DNA from: Stentor roeselii
Taxonomy: Eukaryota > Ciliophora > Heterotrichea > Heterotrichida > Stentoridae
Reading direction: 5' to 3'
Assembly: GCA_006503475.1 (NCBI GenBank)
Contig: RSEH01000011.1
Location: 1 to 64,000 of the forward strand
Length of the DNA stretch: 64,000 nt
Below are positions 10,090 to 21,063 of the stretch, piece by piece. Every line of letters starts with the position of its first letter. The first letter of the stretch is position 1. The notes beneath the pieces were generated by a model. That model was not told the origin of the DNA. It did no database searches and saw only the letters and a program-made list of their open reading frames with translations. The position numbers were made by a program, and so were the translations under genes.

Positions 10090-13000
10090 ATGTATAATCA
10101 GTATTTCAATATGCTTATAAATATGTTATTATGGTTTGCATTTCACTTGCTTAGCCTCTATCAAGTCAACTCCCTGTTTGACTACTCATTATTGGGTTGT
10201 GCAGCAATAAACAAAGGAAACAAGAACTGTGATTTCGGCTGCAATAACATTCTCTATAATTTCGACTCGACTCTCAATTCCAACTCAGATTTCTTGAATT
10301 TCAAAGTATCTGATTGTTTACCCTTTTGTCTTATTACAGGGTGTTCTTTAGAGCTTTTGGAAAATGACCAGTGCGACGAGGCCTGCAACAATAAGGCTTG
10401 CGCTTTTGACGTCGGGACTTGCGGAATCTGTGCCTCAGGGTGTTGGGAAGAGGAACTATTCAATGAAAAGTGTGATGAGGACAGCCCATGCAATACTGAA
10501 ACTTGTCGATTTGATTTACTTGAATGCAATATTTGTGTTGAAGGCTGTGGAAGGGCTGATATTAATAAAGAAACTTGTGAAAATGATAAATGCAGAGCTG
10601 TGGAGTGTTCAAATCTTAAAAATAATCCCTGTAGAGAATATTGCTACTGGGGATGCAAAAGTGATGATCTTGAGGATGGAGAGTGTTATGATAGTTGCTC
10701 TTTATCTGATCTAAATAACGGAGTTTGTGATGATAATTGCTTTAATCAGTTATGTGATTATGATGAGGAAGACTGTTTTTGTAGTCCAGGATGTTCTCCT
10801 GATGATCTGGGTGGGTATTGTTCTGGTAAAAATGACCCTTGTAATACTCCCGAATGCAATTATAAGGATAATGGATGTACATGCTTTAATTCTGGTACAT
10901 GTGATACATATATGACTACTAACCGGATTTGCGATCTTGGCTGTTTAAACCAAGCTTGTGAATTTGATAACGGAGGCTGTGAATGTTCTAAAGGTTGTTT
11001 TATGTATTTCAATGACAACGAATTTATTTCTGTCAAGTCCAACGATAGTCCACAAAGTTGCTATGTTCCAGATTGTTGGTTCAACATTCAGGATTCAAAT
11101 GACAATTTCGTAAGGAGGTCGAGAATTTTGAGTACTTTAATCACGAAAGATTATTCCTATTTTGATATTAATAAGCTTCAAGATGGGTGTACAGAAGAAA
11201 AATTAAGACAATATGATTTGCAAAATGGGCCTAAATGCGATTTGGACTCTCCTTGTTATTCACGAAGCGCTCTTTGGTGTATGGGTCGCAGTAATAACAA
11301 TATTTCAAACTGCTTAAGAGCCACGAATGATACCTGCGTAATTTGTAATGGTGTTATGGTCCATAGTGAATGTAAAACAAGTTTAAACTATTGCCCAGAG
11401 AATACTGAATACAATTCAAACTTAACTGAACTCTTTTCTAATAGTTCAGATGGACTTATCTGGTGTACCAAAGAATATAAAGGTAAAATCGGCAGCTCTC
11501 AAATCATTTATGTGAATCCAAGTGATGAACCTACAATTTCAGGAGATGGAAGTAAGGCTAAGCCTTTTCTTTCTTTGTATCAAGCTTTCGCTAATGTTTC
11601 ACTGGAATATACTGAGATCAAATTAGCTCCAGGAAACTTTATTTATAAGTATGCTAATATCAGTATGCCGGTAGAGGAAATCAGTAATCCCTTACAAAGT
11701 AATTCTAGTAAGGCTTTGATTATTGAAGGTACTGACCCAGAACATCGTTCAGTAATTTACTGGACAGGAATGAATATCATACGATGGGAATTAAATTCAT
11801 TTCCTGATTACTTTATACTTATAATTGGTTGGTCAGGCTTTTTAACAATAAAAAATATAGAATTTAATGGAGAAAAAATATTAAAAGATACTTGTGTTTT
11901 CGAATCTAACTACTGTGGCTATTGTCCATATATAAACATTTTTTCTACTATGAATCCAGATAATGATGATACATTTGAATACTTATATTTGAATGACAGG
12001 TATCAATTGTTCAATACAACCAACTTAAATAATCAATCAAAAATTATAGATTATTGTGATTATTTTTTTGGACACATCTTCTTGGATCTTAGCTATTATT
12101 CAAACTTAATCAATGTGACTTTTAAATCTTTTGGCTCAAAATTTAGATATTTGATCAGGTCATATAGTTTAAGTCTTGAAAATGTAAATTTCTTGAAAAT
12201 AATACCGAGGTTCGGTGGATATGTAATTTATAGTTATGGTGAATTGAATTATAAGAAAGGGCTTGTCCAAGATTTGAATGACGGTTATGAAATAAATGAA
12301 TATTTAAAAACTGGAGGATTCATCTATTCAGCAGGGAATTCATTATATTTAAAGGAAGTTGACTTTTCATTTTGTATCACTTGCAAAATAATAACAAATG
12401 GAGATAGTCCATGTCTCATAGATATTTATAATACACTTTATATTACAATTGATGAATGCACCTTTAGCAATATTTATGTAAATAAACTGATAAACTTTGA
12501 ATTTACTCTCGTTTTTAACGATGGAGTTTCTTATCCTATAGCTTTTCAATTATCCAACTCAAAATTCAAAAATATTTACAGTTCAGAAGGCCTTATCAAT
12601 TTTTACAGTGAATATGATACTTATGATCTGAAAATCGTAAATAATACTTTTATCCAAGTAAAGGCTGGAGGATCATCTGTATTTTCAATCATTTTTAATC
12701 AGATTCTCAAAGAAGTCTACAAACTTCAAAATTTCGTTACATTGGAAGTGCTTTCTTTTCAAAAAGTGAAAACAGGAGATTATATTTTTATTCTTAAAGG
12801 AATCTCTCAACTTCATTTAAAAGATTTTGAAATTTTAGATCTCGAGGATGGGGAGCCTGATTCAGTTTCAACAATAATCAATAGCTTTAAAGAAAATAAC
12901 AGATATTTGTCGATCATTCCTCAAAATAAATTTATTGGTAATTTTAACTGTTCTGGCATTATTTATCTAGAAAATTCTTTTTTTATCAAAATAACAAATA

Positions 13001-16000
13001 TGAATGTACGTGGATTTAACTGCACTAATAAAAATAATATCAATATTTTATTTTTTGAAAAGATTCAAATAGATATAGAATTAAACTCACTTACTCTATA
13101 TTCAATCAGTTTAAACCACGGAAGTGCAATTTCATTTAATAATATAGATGCTATAATATATATCTTTAACATATCAATCACTGACTCGTACATCATAGAG
13201 GGTAGTCTAATGAATTTAAATATATTTTATAGCGTTAACATCAGTGACTTTAGTGTGAATAACTCTCATCTTCAGCTAAAATCAATAATTACCGCCTATG
13301 ATTTCACATCATTTATAATGGTGAATTCAGCTTTTCTTGATATTAAAAATGATTTGAGCGATTGTGGAGTATTAAGGTTGTCAGCATTGGCGAAAAAACA
13401 ACACCCAATAATAAATATATCAAATATAACATTCGAAAATATTAGAGCATTTCGAGGTTCAGGACTTATTATTATAGATTCTTTTAACTCTCTAATATCG
13501 CATAACATTTACATAAAAAATATCACATTCAAAAGAATATCAGCCATGAATGCAATTTTTCTTTACTTATCAATAAATCTCCTAATAAATGATTCAATGA
13601 TTTCAGAAATAAGAGGAAGTAACAACTATAAATCCCAATCAATTATTTACGATTCACATAGAGAAGGAGTTTTAAAATTGAATGACATTCAATTCTCATT
13701 TAATGATGAAATTTCTTATCCTGGAATTTTTGGTGATTACCAAGGAAATGGATTGATGCTTGAATTAAATGATTCGAAATTTCTGAATAATACAAATTTT
13801 GAACAAGTCTTTACATTTACAGGAAGGAATCCAGAAGAAATCATTATAAAATTCAATAACATTATCGTGGCAAATCATTCAATTTATCAAAAAAATTTTC
13901 TACACCAAACTATGAATCTTTTTGGAGTGACTTTAATTTCTGATAAGCTTGAAGTAAGTATGATGGCCCATTTAGCTAATGTAATGAATTCAGGTCTTGA
14001 AATAACCAACGGGTACTTTCATGATTTCCGGAAGAGTTTTATTAAAGTTCAGAATACAGGGCATTTTCACTGCTCTTACTGTAAAATTTTTAATAACTCT
14101 GTACCTTTATTCAGTGTCAGTGATTCAAGCTATATTAATATCAATGATTCAGAAATTATCAACAATTTCTACCAAGGATCAGGATGCCTTTTGTTTGAAA
14201 TCAGTTCAATCGGCTCGAAAAACAACTTAGTGCAAAGGACAAAAATTAATGATAACCTATCACTTGATAGTAGACAAGTTGAGCTTTCAAATACAAACTT
14301 TGACTTTATTGATTCAGAATTCATCAATAATCATTTTTACTCGGAATATTCTGGAATTATTGCTTATGAAACAGATTTATTTATTAAAAACATAACATTT
14401 TCCAATGATGCTCGTGTAGCTGGAAACTCTTTTATTTTCGCTTCATTATATTCAAAACTTATGGTCTTTAATTCTCGTTTTTTTAATGGATATGCTAAAC
14501 TAGATGGAGGTGCCCTAACAGTAACTGAATGGGCCAGCGTACTTATCAATAATTGCACCTTCGAAAACAACACTTCTCTTGAAAATGGAGGAGCGATAAA
14601 ATCCTTTAAAGCTGAGGTGAAAATCTTTAACACTTACTTCAAACGAAATAAAGCCTTTTTTGGCTCAGATCTTTATCTCTCAGAGAGCAACTACTACTGG
14701 ATAGTTAATTCAAGTTTCTCTGAATCAAAAGGTTTGTCTAAAAATCAGTCCTTTGCCATTCAAGCGAGTGGAGATTACATTGATATGGAGCAGGTCAACA
14801 TAACTCATCTTGACTCTTTTGTCTCAGCCATTTCATGTATTGGTTTTAAAAAAGTCACATTTATAAAAATCTTGATTTCTGATATTTTAGCAAATGATTA
14901 CGGGACAAGCTATTTTGATGGAGGCTCATTAAATGGTAGACTTATTATTCATAATTCAACTTTTAAGGAAAACTCTTGTCCTAGGAGTGGAGGTGCAGTC
15001 TTTGTTAATGATATGGATTTTTTATTCAATTCTTCATTGATTACTCTTAATGAAGCTGGTTTAGATGGAGGAGGAATTTTTTTCCAACTTCCAGAATGCA
15101 TCAATTGTAAGTTGATTATTTCGGGAAATAGCAAAATTATTGGAAATATGGCAGGTAGGAATGGTGGTGCTATTAAATGGTTGAATTTCAAGCCAATTAT
15201 CAATTCAACTGCAGTCGTTTCAAACAACTCAGCAGCATATGGGAATGATGTGGCTAATATTCCAGCTTATTTAGGAGTGAAAAGTAGAAAATTAACGGAA
15301 GACAATAGCAGCACTTTTGACTACACCCTTGAAAACATTGGTCCAGGTATGGTGATAACTGATTCATTGATTTTATATGTGTATGATAGTGAAGATAATA
15401 TTATTAAAACAGATAATACAAGCGAGCTCTCTGTTAGTCCTATTGATGAAAGAGTTATTGTTTCAGGTGAAAAAACATTTAGAGCTACACTTGGATTCTT
15501 TAATATTACTGGATTTACTATTAGAGGGTCACCTGGATCAGATATCTTCTTGAATGCGAGCACGAATTCGATATCTAAAGAGGAAGTTATTAATGATGAT
15601 GCTTACTATAAGAATAGTTTTCAAATTAAAGTAAAACTCAGAAATTGTATTTCAGGTGAAGAGATAGGAATAGACTCTTGCAACATATGTCCAGAAGGTA
15701 AATATTTAATAAAGCCAAAAGAATCATGCAAATCATGCCCAAAAGGAGGAATATGTCCAGGAGGTTCAGTAATATGGGTCAAGCCAGACTACTATCGAAC
15801 AACAAATGAATCTGAAGTGCTTTATTATTGCAAATATCAAAATTTGTGCTTAGGAAACGATAAAGGCTTCCAAACTAAATGTTTTGATGGTTACAGTGGA
15901 ATAATGTGCAGTGTTTGTGAAATCGGTTTCACAAAGTCAAGTGATGGAACGTGTATCAAATGCCCTGATGAATCCTGGAACTACTTAATTCTCTTTGCTA

Positions 16001-17550
16001 TTCTAACGTTTTTCATCGTTTACAGTATGATTTTGGTAAAAACTACCCTTGCATCTGTCTTTACTGCAAATAAAAAATATTCAATTTACATTAAAATTTT
16101 CACAAATTACATGCAAATCATCTCTTTGATCACCGAGTTCAATCTTTCTTGGCCGATATACGCTTTTAAACTGTTCGAAATTCAAAAAAATATTGCGAAT
16201 GCATCGGGCGCTATGTTTTCAGTTGATTGTTTCAGCACAAAGAAAAGAGAAAATTATTATGAGTTTATCTACTATCAAAAAATGATTTTTTTTTCAATTT
16301 TACCGATTATTATCATGATAGCTGCTAGTTTTGTATGGTCATTTTCTCGATACTTTTATAACTTAAAAGAAACTTTTCAAAGAGAAGTGCCGCTAACGAT
16401 TATTGTTCTTTACTTCTTGATTCATCCTTACTTGGTAAAATTCATGTTTTCACATTTATCATGCACTGAGTTTGATCAAATTGGCAGCTATTTAAAAGAT
16501 AACTATGCGATTAAATGCTGGACTAATACTCACTTCAAATTTTCATTAATTTTATCGATTCCTTCAATTGTTATCTGGTCGATTGGCGTGCCTACGATTA
16601 TTCTGATAAAAATGATAAAAATTAGGAAACTACTCTACATGGATCGATATAAAATAAAGTATGGATTTTTTTGTACTGGCTATAAATCTTCAAAATTTTA
16701 TTGGGAACTTTTGATTATATACAGAAAAATCATTATTATTTTTAGTTTGGTATTTTTAGGACAAATATCAAGTTCAGTTCAGGCCCTAAACGTTTCTCTG
16801 ATTTTGATTTTTTCTGTATTTTTGCAAAATCAATTCAATCCTTTTTCATCTCAAGATCTTAATCATCTTGAAATGGTAGCACTAACAACAGAAGTATTAA
16901 CAATTTACTGTGGAATGTATTATTTGAGTGGTGATATTGGAAAAGAAGTCAAAATAATTCTATTCATATTGATAGTTGTAGCAAATTCTTATTTCATTTT
17001 ATTCTGGTCGTTTCTCATATTTAAAGCTTTAATTGATTTAATGGTCAAGAGATGTCCGATCTTAAAATATATCTTAAAAAAAGGTGATTCTTATAGCGAA
17101 GATTTTAATTCTGAAAATATCTCAAAACCAGGAATGTTTTATGATCAAAGTGATAAAGTTCGTAAATTTACCTTCATTAATATTAATGATTCTTCAGAGG
17201 AAAATCCTGCGGGGAAGTTTGAAATACATTCAATGAAACAGCTTTACTACGAAGAATTAAAAAATAATTTAGATGATACTGTGAATTTCAACAAGGATTC
17301 TAAAAGAAAAGAATTAAAAAATGAAAGAAATAAACCAGAGTATTTTATGAATTCATTAAATTCCAAATTAGAAAAAGATGTAAGTCATGAATATACAGAT
17401 CGAAGTATTGGAAGATTTGAAAATATATTTCTATCTAATGTTAGTGCTGAGAAAGTGAATGATAGTGTTTTTGATTCTCAATTGGATAATTTAAGTGACT
17501 TAAACATATCGAATGCGTTAATAAAAAATAAGCACTCAATTAATAGGTAG
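10090..17550 (+). CDS. Giant membrane protein: LNR-like repeats, beta-helix, Cys-rich stalk, multi-pass C-terminus
   Basis: The 2,486-residue protein starts with a hydrophobic signal-like segment (MLLWFAFHLLSLY). Residues about 70-330 carry many Cys-rich repeats of Notch/LNR style, such as GVCDDNCFNQLCDYDEEDC and similar units. Residues about 470-1740 look like a parallel beta-helix of the Pmp/pectin-lyase type, with Asn/Ile/Ser-rich rungs and GGAL, GGAI, GGAV and GGGI turns near 1470, 1500, 1633 and 1660-1692. Residues about 1850-1955 form a Cys-rich stalk (CNICPEGKYL, CPKGGICPGG) like GCC2/GCC3 or ephrin-receptor-like modules. About seven or eight membrane helices follow, between about 1960 and 2300, and then a hydrophilic tail. 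The architecture suggests a cell-surface adhesion or receptor-like protein with a large extracellular part. The ligand is unknown. The reading frame is uninterrupted, with stop TAG. Confidence 0.88.
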   Translation: MYNQYFNMLINMLLWFAFHLLSLYQVNSLFDYSLLGCAAINKGNKNCDFGCNNILYNFDSTLNSNSDFLNFKVSDCLPFCLITGCSLELLENDQCDEACNNKACAFDVGTCGICASGCWEEELFNEKCDEDSPCNTETCRFDLLECNICVEGCGRADINKETCENDKCRAVECSNLKNNPCREYCYWGCKSDDLEDGECYDSCSLSDLNNGVCDDNCFNQLCDYDEEDCFCSPGCSPDDLGGYCSGKNDPCNTPECNYKDNGCTCFNSGTCDTYMTTNRICDLGCLNQACEFDNGGCECSKGCFMYFNDNEFISVKSNDSPQSCYVPDCWFNIQDSNDNFVRRSRILSTLITKDYSYFDINKLQDGCTEEKLRQYDLQNGPKCDLDSPCYSRSALWCMGRSNNNISNCLRATNDTCVICNGVMVHSECKTSLNYCPENTEYNSNLTELFSNSSDGLIWCTKEYKGKIGSSQIIYVNPSDEPTISGDGSKAKPFLSLYQAFANVSLEYTEIKLAPGNFIYKYANISMPVEEISNPLQSNSSKALIIEGTDPEHRSVIYWTGMNIIRWELNSFPDYFILIIGWSGFLTIKNIEFNGEKILKDTCVFESNYCGYCPYINIFSTMNPDNDDTFEYLYLNDRYQLFNTTNLNNQSKIIDYCDYFFGHIFLDLSYYSNLINVTFKSFGSKFRYLIRSYSLSLENVNFLKIIPRFGGYVIYSYGELNYKKGLVQDLNDGYEINEYLKTGGFIYSAGNSLYLKEVDFSFCITCKIITNGDSPCLIDIYNTLYITIDECTFSNIYVNKLINFEFTLVFNDGVSYPIAFQLSNSKFKNIYSSEGLINFYSEYDTYDLKIVNNTFIQVKAGGSSVFSIIFNQILKEVYKLQNFVTLEVLSFQKVKTGDYIFILKGISQLHLKDFEILDLEDGEPDSVSTIINSFKENNRYLSIIPQNKFIGNFNCSGIIYLENSFFIKITNMNVRGFNCTNKNNINILFFEKIQIDIELNSLTLYSISLNHGSAISFNNIDAIIYIFNISITDSYIIEGSLMNLNIFYSVNISDFSVNNSHLQLKSIITAYDFTSFIMVNSAFLDIKNDLSDCGVLRLSALAKKQHPIINISNITFENIRAFRGSGLIIIDSFNSLISHNIYIKNITFKRISAMNAIFLYLSINLLINDSMISEIRGSNNYKSQSIIYDSHREGVLKLNDIQFSFNDEISYPGIFGDYQGNGLMLELNDSKFLNNTNFEQVFTFTGRNPEEIIIKFNNIIVANHSIYQKNFLHQTMNLFGVTLISDKLEVSMMAHLANVMNSGLEITNGYFHDFRKSFIKVQNTGHFHCSYCKIFNNSVPLFSVSDSSYININDSEIINNFYQGSGCLLFEISSIGSKNNLVQRTKINDNLSLDSRQVELSNTNFDFIDSEFINNHFYSEYSGIIAYETDLFIKNITFSNDARVAGNSFIFASLYSKLMVFNSRFFNGYAKLDGGALTVTEWASVLINNCTFENNTSLENGGAIKSFKAEVKIFNTYFKRNKAFFGSDLYLSESNYYWIVNSSFSESKGLSKNQSFAIQASGDYIDMEQVNITHLDSFVSAISCIGFKKVTFIKILISDILANDYGTSYFDGGSLNGRLIIHNSTFKENSCPRSGGAVFVNDMDFLFNSSLITLNEAGLDGGGIFFQLPECINCKLIISGNSKIIGNMAGRNGGAIKWLNFKPIINSTAVVSNNSAAYGNDVANIPAYLGVKSRKLTEDNSSTFDYTLENIGPGMVITDSLILYVYDSEDNIIKTDNTSELSVSPIDERVIVSGEKTFRATLGFFNITGFTIRGSPGSDIFLNASTNSISKEEVINDDAYYKNSFQIKVKLRNCISGEEIGIDSCNICPEGKYLIKPKESCKSCPKGGICPGGSVIWVKPDYYRTTNESEVLYYCKYQNLCLGNDKGFQTKCFDGYSGIMCSVCEIGFTKSSDGTCIKCPDESWNYLILFAILTFFIVYSMILVKTTLASVFTANKKYSIYIKIFTNYMQIISLITEFNLSWPIYAFKLFEIQKNIANASGAMFSVDCFSTKKRENYYEFIYYQKMIFFSILPIIIMIAASFVWSFSRYFYNLKETFQREVPLTIIVLYFLIHPYLVKFMFSHLSCTEFDQIGSYLKDNYAIKCWTNTHFKFSLILSIPSIVIWSIGVPTIILIKMIKIRKLLYMDRYKIKYGFFCTGYKSSKFYWELLIIYRKIIIIFSLVFLGQISSSVQALNVSLILIFSVFLQNQFNPFSSQDLNHLEMVALTTEVLTIYCGMYYLSGDIGKEVKIILFILIVVANSYFILFWSFLIFKALIDLMVKRCPILKYILKKGDSYSEDFNSENISKPGMFYDQSDKVRKFTFININDSSEENPAGKFEIHSMKQLYYEELKNNLDDTVNFNKDSKRKELKNERNKPEYFMNSLNSKLEKDVSHEYTDRSIGRFENIFLSNVSAEKVNDSVFDSQLDNLSDLNISNALIKNKHSINR

Positions 17551-18195
17551 GCATAATAGATAAATTATAGAATGAATAAATTATCTTAGTAGATAGAATA
17601 AAGTTCATTGGTTACCTTTTATTAATATCTTTATAATTTGTATTTTCGAATTCGATTAAAATTAAATATTCTATCGAAAAGTTTTCATATAGTATCAGAC
17701 ATAAAATAAATAAGTATATTTAAATTGAAATTTATTATTTCATGATCTCAAATTTATGAATCTATAATCTCTTTGAACATTTAAGATCATTCTTAAATGC
17801 ATTAAATTTCAGTAATATTCCATAAATTTCTATGATAAATGATTACCTGGATAAATTTTATTCATATCAACCTATAATCATCAAAAGCACTCTTCACTCT
17901 TTCAAGCACCTAAATTGTATTTTATGATCTAAATATCCAAACCTCAACATAAAGAAACATCCTTAATCATTCCTCTCAGAAAATAAAAAATCCAATCAAA
18001 CCCACAATCTTTCTCTAAAACATCCACCAAAAAATTTCTTACTCCAAAGACCCTTCTTAATTCAAGCACAAAAAATTCTCCACAATTAAACCTCTCCCCA
18101 AAAATTCCAATTCCCTAAAAAAATAATCACGAATGATAAAAATCTCGTCAAATTTCCAAATGAATCCTTTTATTATCAGTCATTTCTTAATTCAA
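17551..18195. other. Spacer with strong strand asymmetry
   Basis: No gene seen. From about 17,880 the + strand becomes C-rich and nearly G-free (18001-18060 has 20 C and 1 G), continuing into the start of the GAS2-domain gene. See the finding on skew domains. Confidence 0.6.
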
Positions 18196-19413
18196 ATGAT
18201 AAAACTGGCGATCATCCGATTCGAAGGCGTGAAAGACCCAGAAGATCTTCACGTGACATTAAACAACCAGACGATTTCACGAGCATCTCTCTCTGAAGAA
18301 CTTTCATATCATCTCAGCCCTCCAGGGAATTTAAAAATATCAATCAAGTCAAGCAGCCAACGTTCTTTTCTTTACAGTTCATTCCCTTTGAAGCTACTGC
18401 CTTCAGAGGGTTTTCAATGGATTCCTCTGAGTCCGAACCAAGACCTTCTCAGTCAGTTCCCAGAAGACGTCCTGGACCCGAAGATGCTTCTGATGGTTTC
18501 AAATGAATCGTCATGTCAGTCAAGCCAGATCGACGAAGAAGCCTGTTCAACTTGTGAGTTGCTCAAAGCTGAAAAACTAAAAATTCAGCAAGAACTCTCT
18601 CGAGTCATAAAGGAAGCTAAAGTCACTCAGGACTCACTCACTGCTGAAAATGAAAAAAATAAGGTCTTGGTCAAGAAGTTTGCAGGGATGTACTCTGAAG
18701 TCAAGAAAGAAAATGAATTTATTAAAGGAAAGTTTGAAGAAGACCATAAACGCGCTGTTGACTTGAATGAAAAAGTTAGAAGTCTTACACTGTTAATTGA
18801 AGAAAACTCCGCCAAGGCTAAAATGAGGGAAGAGTTCTTAGAAGGACTTTTAAATGACAGAGAAAAAGAATACAAAAACGCGAAAATAGGTAGAAATGAA
18901 AATTTACCTCCGAGTAATTCATCTTCTGGAGTTTTTTGCTCAGAAAATACTTCAAATTCTATGCCGTTGAAAGAAGTTGCTGAAAAGGAAAGAGTTGGAA
19001 GGAAAATTTTAAATGAAATTCAAAGTAATCAGCCTTGTAGTAAAGATACGGAAATCGCTGTTAAACGCTTCATGGCGAAGACAAATAGAAAAGGAATGTT
19101 TGTCAGAGACCAGGGAAATATGTACAAGTTTGGAAAAAAGAAGGTTTTCATCACTTTGAAACATGGACAACTACTTTGTAGGGTCGGCGGAGGCTTCGAA
19201 GCGATTGAAGAATTTATTGTGAAAAACTTGGATGCTAAGCAAGTTGTCGGAGTTGTTTGTGATAAAAGTCACAAAAGACATAAAACTTTTGATACCTCTG
19301 GAAAACTAGAGTATTTTGAAGAAACTACTAATGCTAGGTCGACTCCTGATATTGAGAAACTCTTTAGGGCGAGGGGAAGACCACTGTCAAGTAGTATTCT
19401 GGATAATACTTAA
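18196..19413 (+). CDS. GAS2-domain coiled-coil protein (putative microtubule linker)
   Basis: The N-terminal part (about residues 1-110) starts MIKLAIIRFEG and has no assigned fold. Next comes a Lys/Glu-rich coiled coil of about 110 residues. The C-terminal part contains a GAS2-related (GAR) domain, recognised from MYKFGKKKVFITL followed by LLCRVGGGFEAIEEFIVKN, the counterpart of the family's VMVRVGGGW-x-x-L-x-x-FL segment. GAR domains bind microtubules in GAS2 and spectraplakins. No calponin-homology domain is visible, so this is not a complete GAS2 or spectraplakin. A cortical-cytoskeleton role in this large contractile cell is inference. An upstream in-frame ATG at 18133 would add 21 residues with no protein-like features, so 18196 is preferred. 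Stop TAA. Confidence 0.75.
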   Translation: MIKLAIIRFEGVKDPEDLHVTLNNQTISRASLSEELSYHLSPPGNLKISIKSSSQRSFLYSSFPLKLLPSEGFQWIPLSPNQDLLSQFPEDVLDPKMLLMVSNESSCQSSQIDEEACSTCELLKAEKLKIQQELSRVIKEAKVTQDSLTAENEKNKVLVKKFAGMYSEVKKENEFIKGKFEEDHKRAVDLNEKVRSLTLLIEENSAKAKMREEFLEGLLNDREKEYKNAKIGRNENLPPSNSSSGVFCSENTSNSMPLKEVAEKERVGRKILNEIQSNQPCSKDTEIAVKRFMAKTNRKGMFVRDQGNMYKFGKKKVFITLKHGQLLCRVGGGFEAIEEFIVKNLDAKQVVGVVCDKSHKRHKTFDTSGKLEYFEETTNARSTPDIEKLFRARGRPLSSSILDNT

Positions 19414-19904
19414 ATATAAGTGTAATAATGAGTTTTAATAGGGGTGAATGTGGGTTTAGGTGTTGGAAAGTAATTGGTATGGTTATTGGGATTTGAAGGC
19501 AAAACTTTGAGAGATTATTGGTGAGATGATTTTATTCTAAATTCAGTCATTAGTAAATCTAATATAAATACGGTTTAGTAAAAGATAGACCAACTTTAAA
19601 CTAATGATTCATCTTGAAGACTTGATAATTTAGCCTTTGATCATTTCTAAATATGGAAGCATATAATTAATATGATGAAAGAAACTTGAACATGAATAAT
19701 GAAGATAAAAAATTCTGATTATATTTATCACTTTTATATCTTAATATCCTTAGACTGCCTGAAACTTTCAAATTTTCTAAACTTCATCATTTTCCAAAGA
19801 TTTTGATAATCCAAAGATTTCATGAAAATTTCAACACATTCTTCAATTTGAAGTCGATGAGAATGAATATTTATTAAAAAAATATCGAAAATTTCACAAA
19901 GTCT
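19414..19904. other. Intergenic spacer, G-rich then AT-rich
   Basis: No gene seen. The first 150 bases are strongly G-rich and C-poor (19441-19500 has 25 G and 1 C). The remainder is AT-rich and turns C-rich towards 19,750. It holds the 3' flanks of two convergent genes. Confidence 0.6.
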
Positions 19905-20132
19905 TCAGTCTCTAGGTCCAGATTCATTCTGACTAAACGTAAACTGAACATCCCCAGCACTATCTAAAATAATCGACTCATTTCTTTCAGTTTCCAGTCT
20001 AAAATTTTCAAAATTCTCAATTTCCAAATGAATATGATCAACATCAGCCGAATCCTCAATTTGCTTCTCCAAAGATTTTTCAGTATGAGTTTTATTATCA
20101 TTACTCCTGAAGCACCTAAGAAACTTTTTCAT
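19905..20132 (-). CDS. Small hypothetical protein (75 aa)
   Basis: A short frame starts MKKFLRCFRSNDNK and ends in TGA. The basic start with one Cys could be a lipidation or membrane-association signal; the rest is acidic and hydrophilic. No family is recognised. Support comes from its position, 33 nt head-to-head from the coiled-coil gene at 20166 as in other divergent pairs here, and from coding-like composition. It could still be a chance frame. Confidence 0.4.
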   Translation of the reverse strand: MKKFLRCFRSNDNKTHTEKSLEKQIEDSADVDHIHLEIENFENFRLETERNESIILDSAGDVQFTFSQNESGPRD

Positions 20133-20165
20133 AATAATAACCAAAAACCTTTTATTTAAATAGAA
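20133..20165. promoter_or_regulatory. 33-nt shared divergent promoter region
   Basis: The whole space between the two opposite ATG codons is AT-rich (ataaccaaaaaccttttatt-type sequence). If both genes are real it must hold both start sites. No defined element is recognised. Confidence 0.35.
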
Positions 20166-20876
20166 ATGGAATCATTCGACAAATCAAGTAAATTGAAATT
20201 TTCTTTCGGGAATTCCAGAGACATTCAAAAAAATCCCAATATCCAGACTTTCGTTTCACGACTTCTTAGTCCTCCAGTTCGCAGTACAGCGTCTCCAGTC
20301 TGTCGAAGTTCGACTCCTCGAGGACCTGACTCTTCTTTAACAGACGAAATTTTATTCCAATGTCGAAGACTTAATCCAGAGTTCACTCCAATCAACTCTT
20401 CTCTTCAGTCTTTCGTTTCATTGACACTGAAAAATGCTGTCGATTTTATCATCGATGAAAAGAAAAAATATCAAGGAAGTCAAATTCAAGATGCTCAGGA
20501 TAAACTCGATGTTCTTATGAAAAAATGTGAAGATGCGGAAAGAAAGATTGTGGAAAGTGCTGAAATTCAGAAAAAAATAGAGTTAAGGGAAAAAAGATTG
20601 GAAATTGAGGAAAGTAAATTGAATACTGAGAAGAAAAGTATTTTTAATGAAAGAAATCTTATGAGTAACTCGAAGAAACATTATTTGGAACTGGAAAATG
20701 AGGTAAAAACGCTGAAAGAAGAATTGAAAAATGAGAAGTTGAAGAATAAGGAACTTGAGAAGAGAACTTATGAATTGTTTCAGGAGAATATGGAAAAGGA
20801 CTCGGAAATTCAGCAATTTAAGAACATGGTAAGATGTGATGAAGACGGAGGTATTCGAGCGAAAAAGAATAAATAA
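20166..20876 (+). CDS. Coiled-coil protein of unknown function (236 aa)
   Basis: The first ~95 residues are Ser/Pro-rich and basic (FVSRLLSPPVR, then several SP and TP sites), suggesting a disordered, possibly phosphorylated head. From about residue 100 to the end the sequence is a long Lys/Glu/Leu heptad coiled coil. No catalytic or metal-binding motif and no membrane segment is seen. Such proteins are common in ciliate cortical and basal-body structures, but nothing here assigns it. The stop is TAA and the downstream gene is on the same strand about 190 nt away. Confidence 0.65.
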   Translation: MESFDKSSKLKFSFGNSRDIQKNPNIQTFVSRLLSPPVRSTASPVCRSSTPRGPDSSLTDEILFQCRRLNPEFTPINSSLQSFVSLTLKNAVDFIIDEKKKYQGSQIQDAQDKLDVLMKKCEDAERKIVESAEIQKKIELREKRLEIEESKLNTEKKSIFNERNLMSNSKKHYLELENEVKTLKEELKNEKLKNKELEKRTYELFQENMEKDSEIQQFKNMVRCDEDGGIRAKKNK

Positions 20877-21063
20877 TATGAGATGATAGAAATGATAATA
20901 TCTGTTCAATAACGAGTTGGATTCATTACTATTAAATTTTTGTTTAAAATAATTAATAAAAGAAAATCTATAAATAATTCTTTCAAAACCAGAAAATCAA
21001 TACAAAATATCTTAATTCTTAAAAACCTTCAAAAACTCTAAAATTTCCTTCATCCTAAGAAAA

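Noticed and set aside
19023-19038. 16-nt GT...AG string in the GAS2-domain gene as an intron
   Set aside because: Removing 16 nt would break an open frame that continues into the GAS2 domain.
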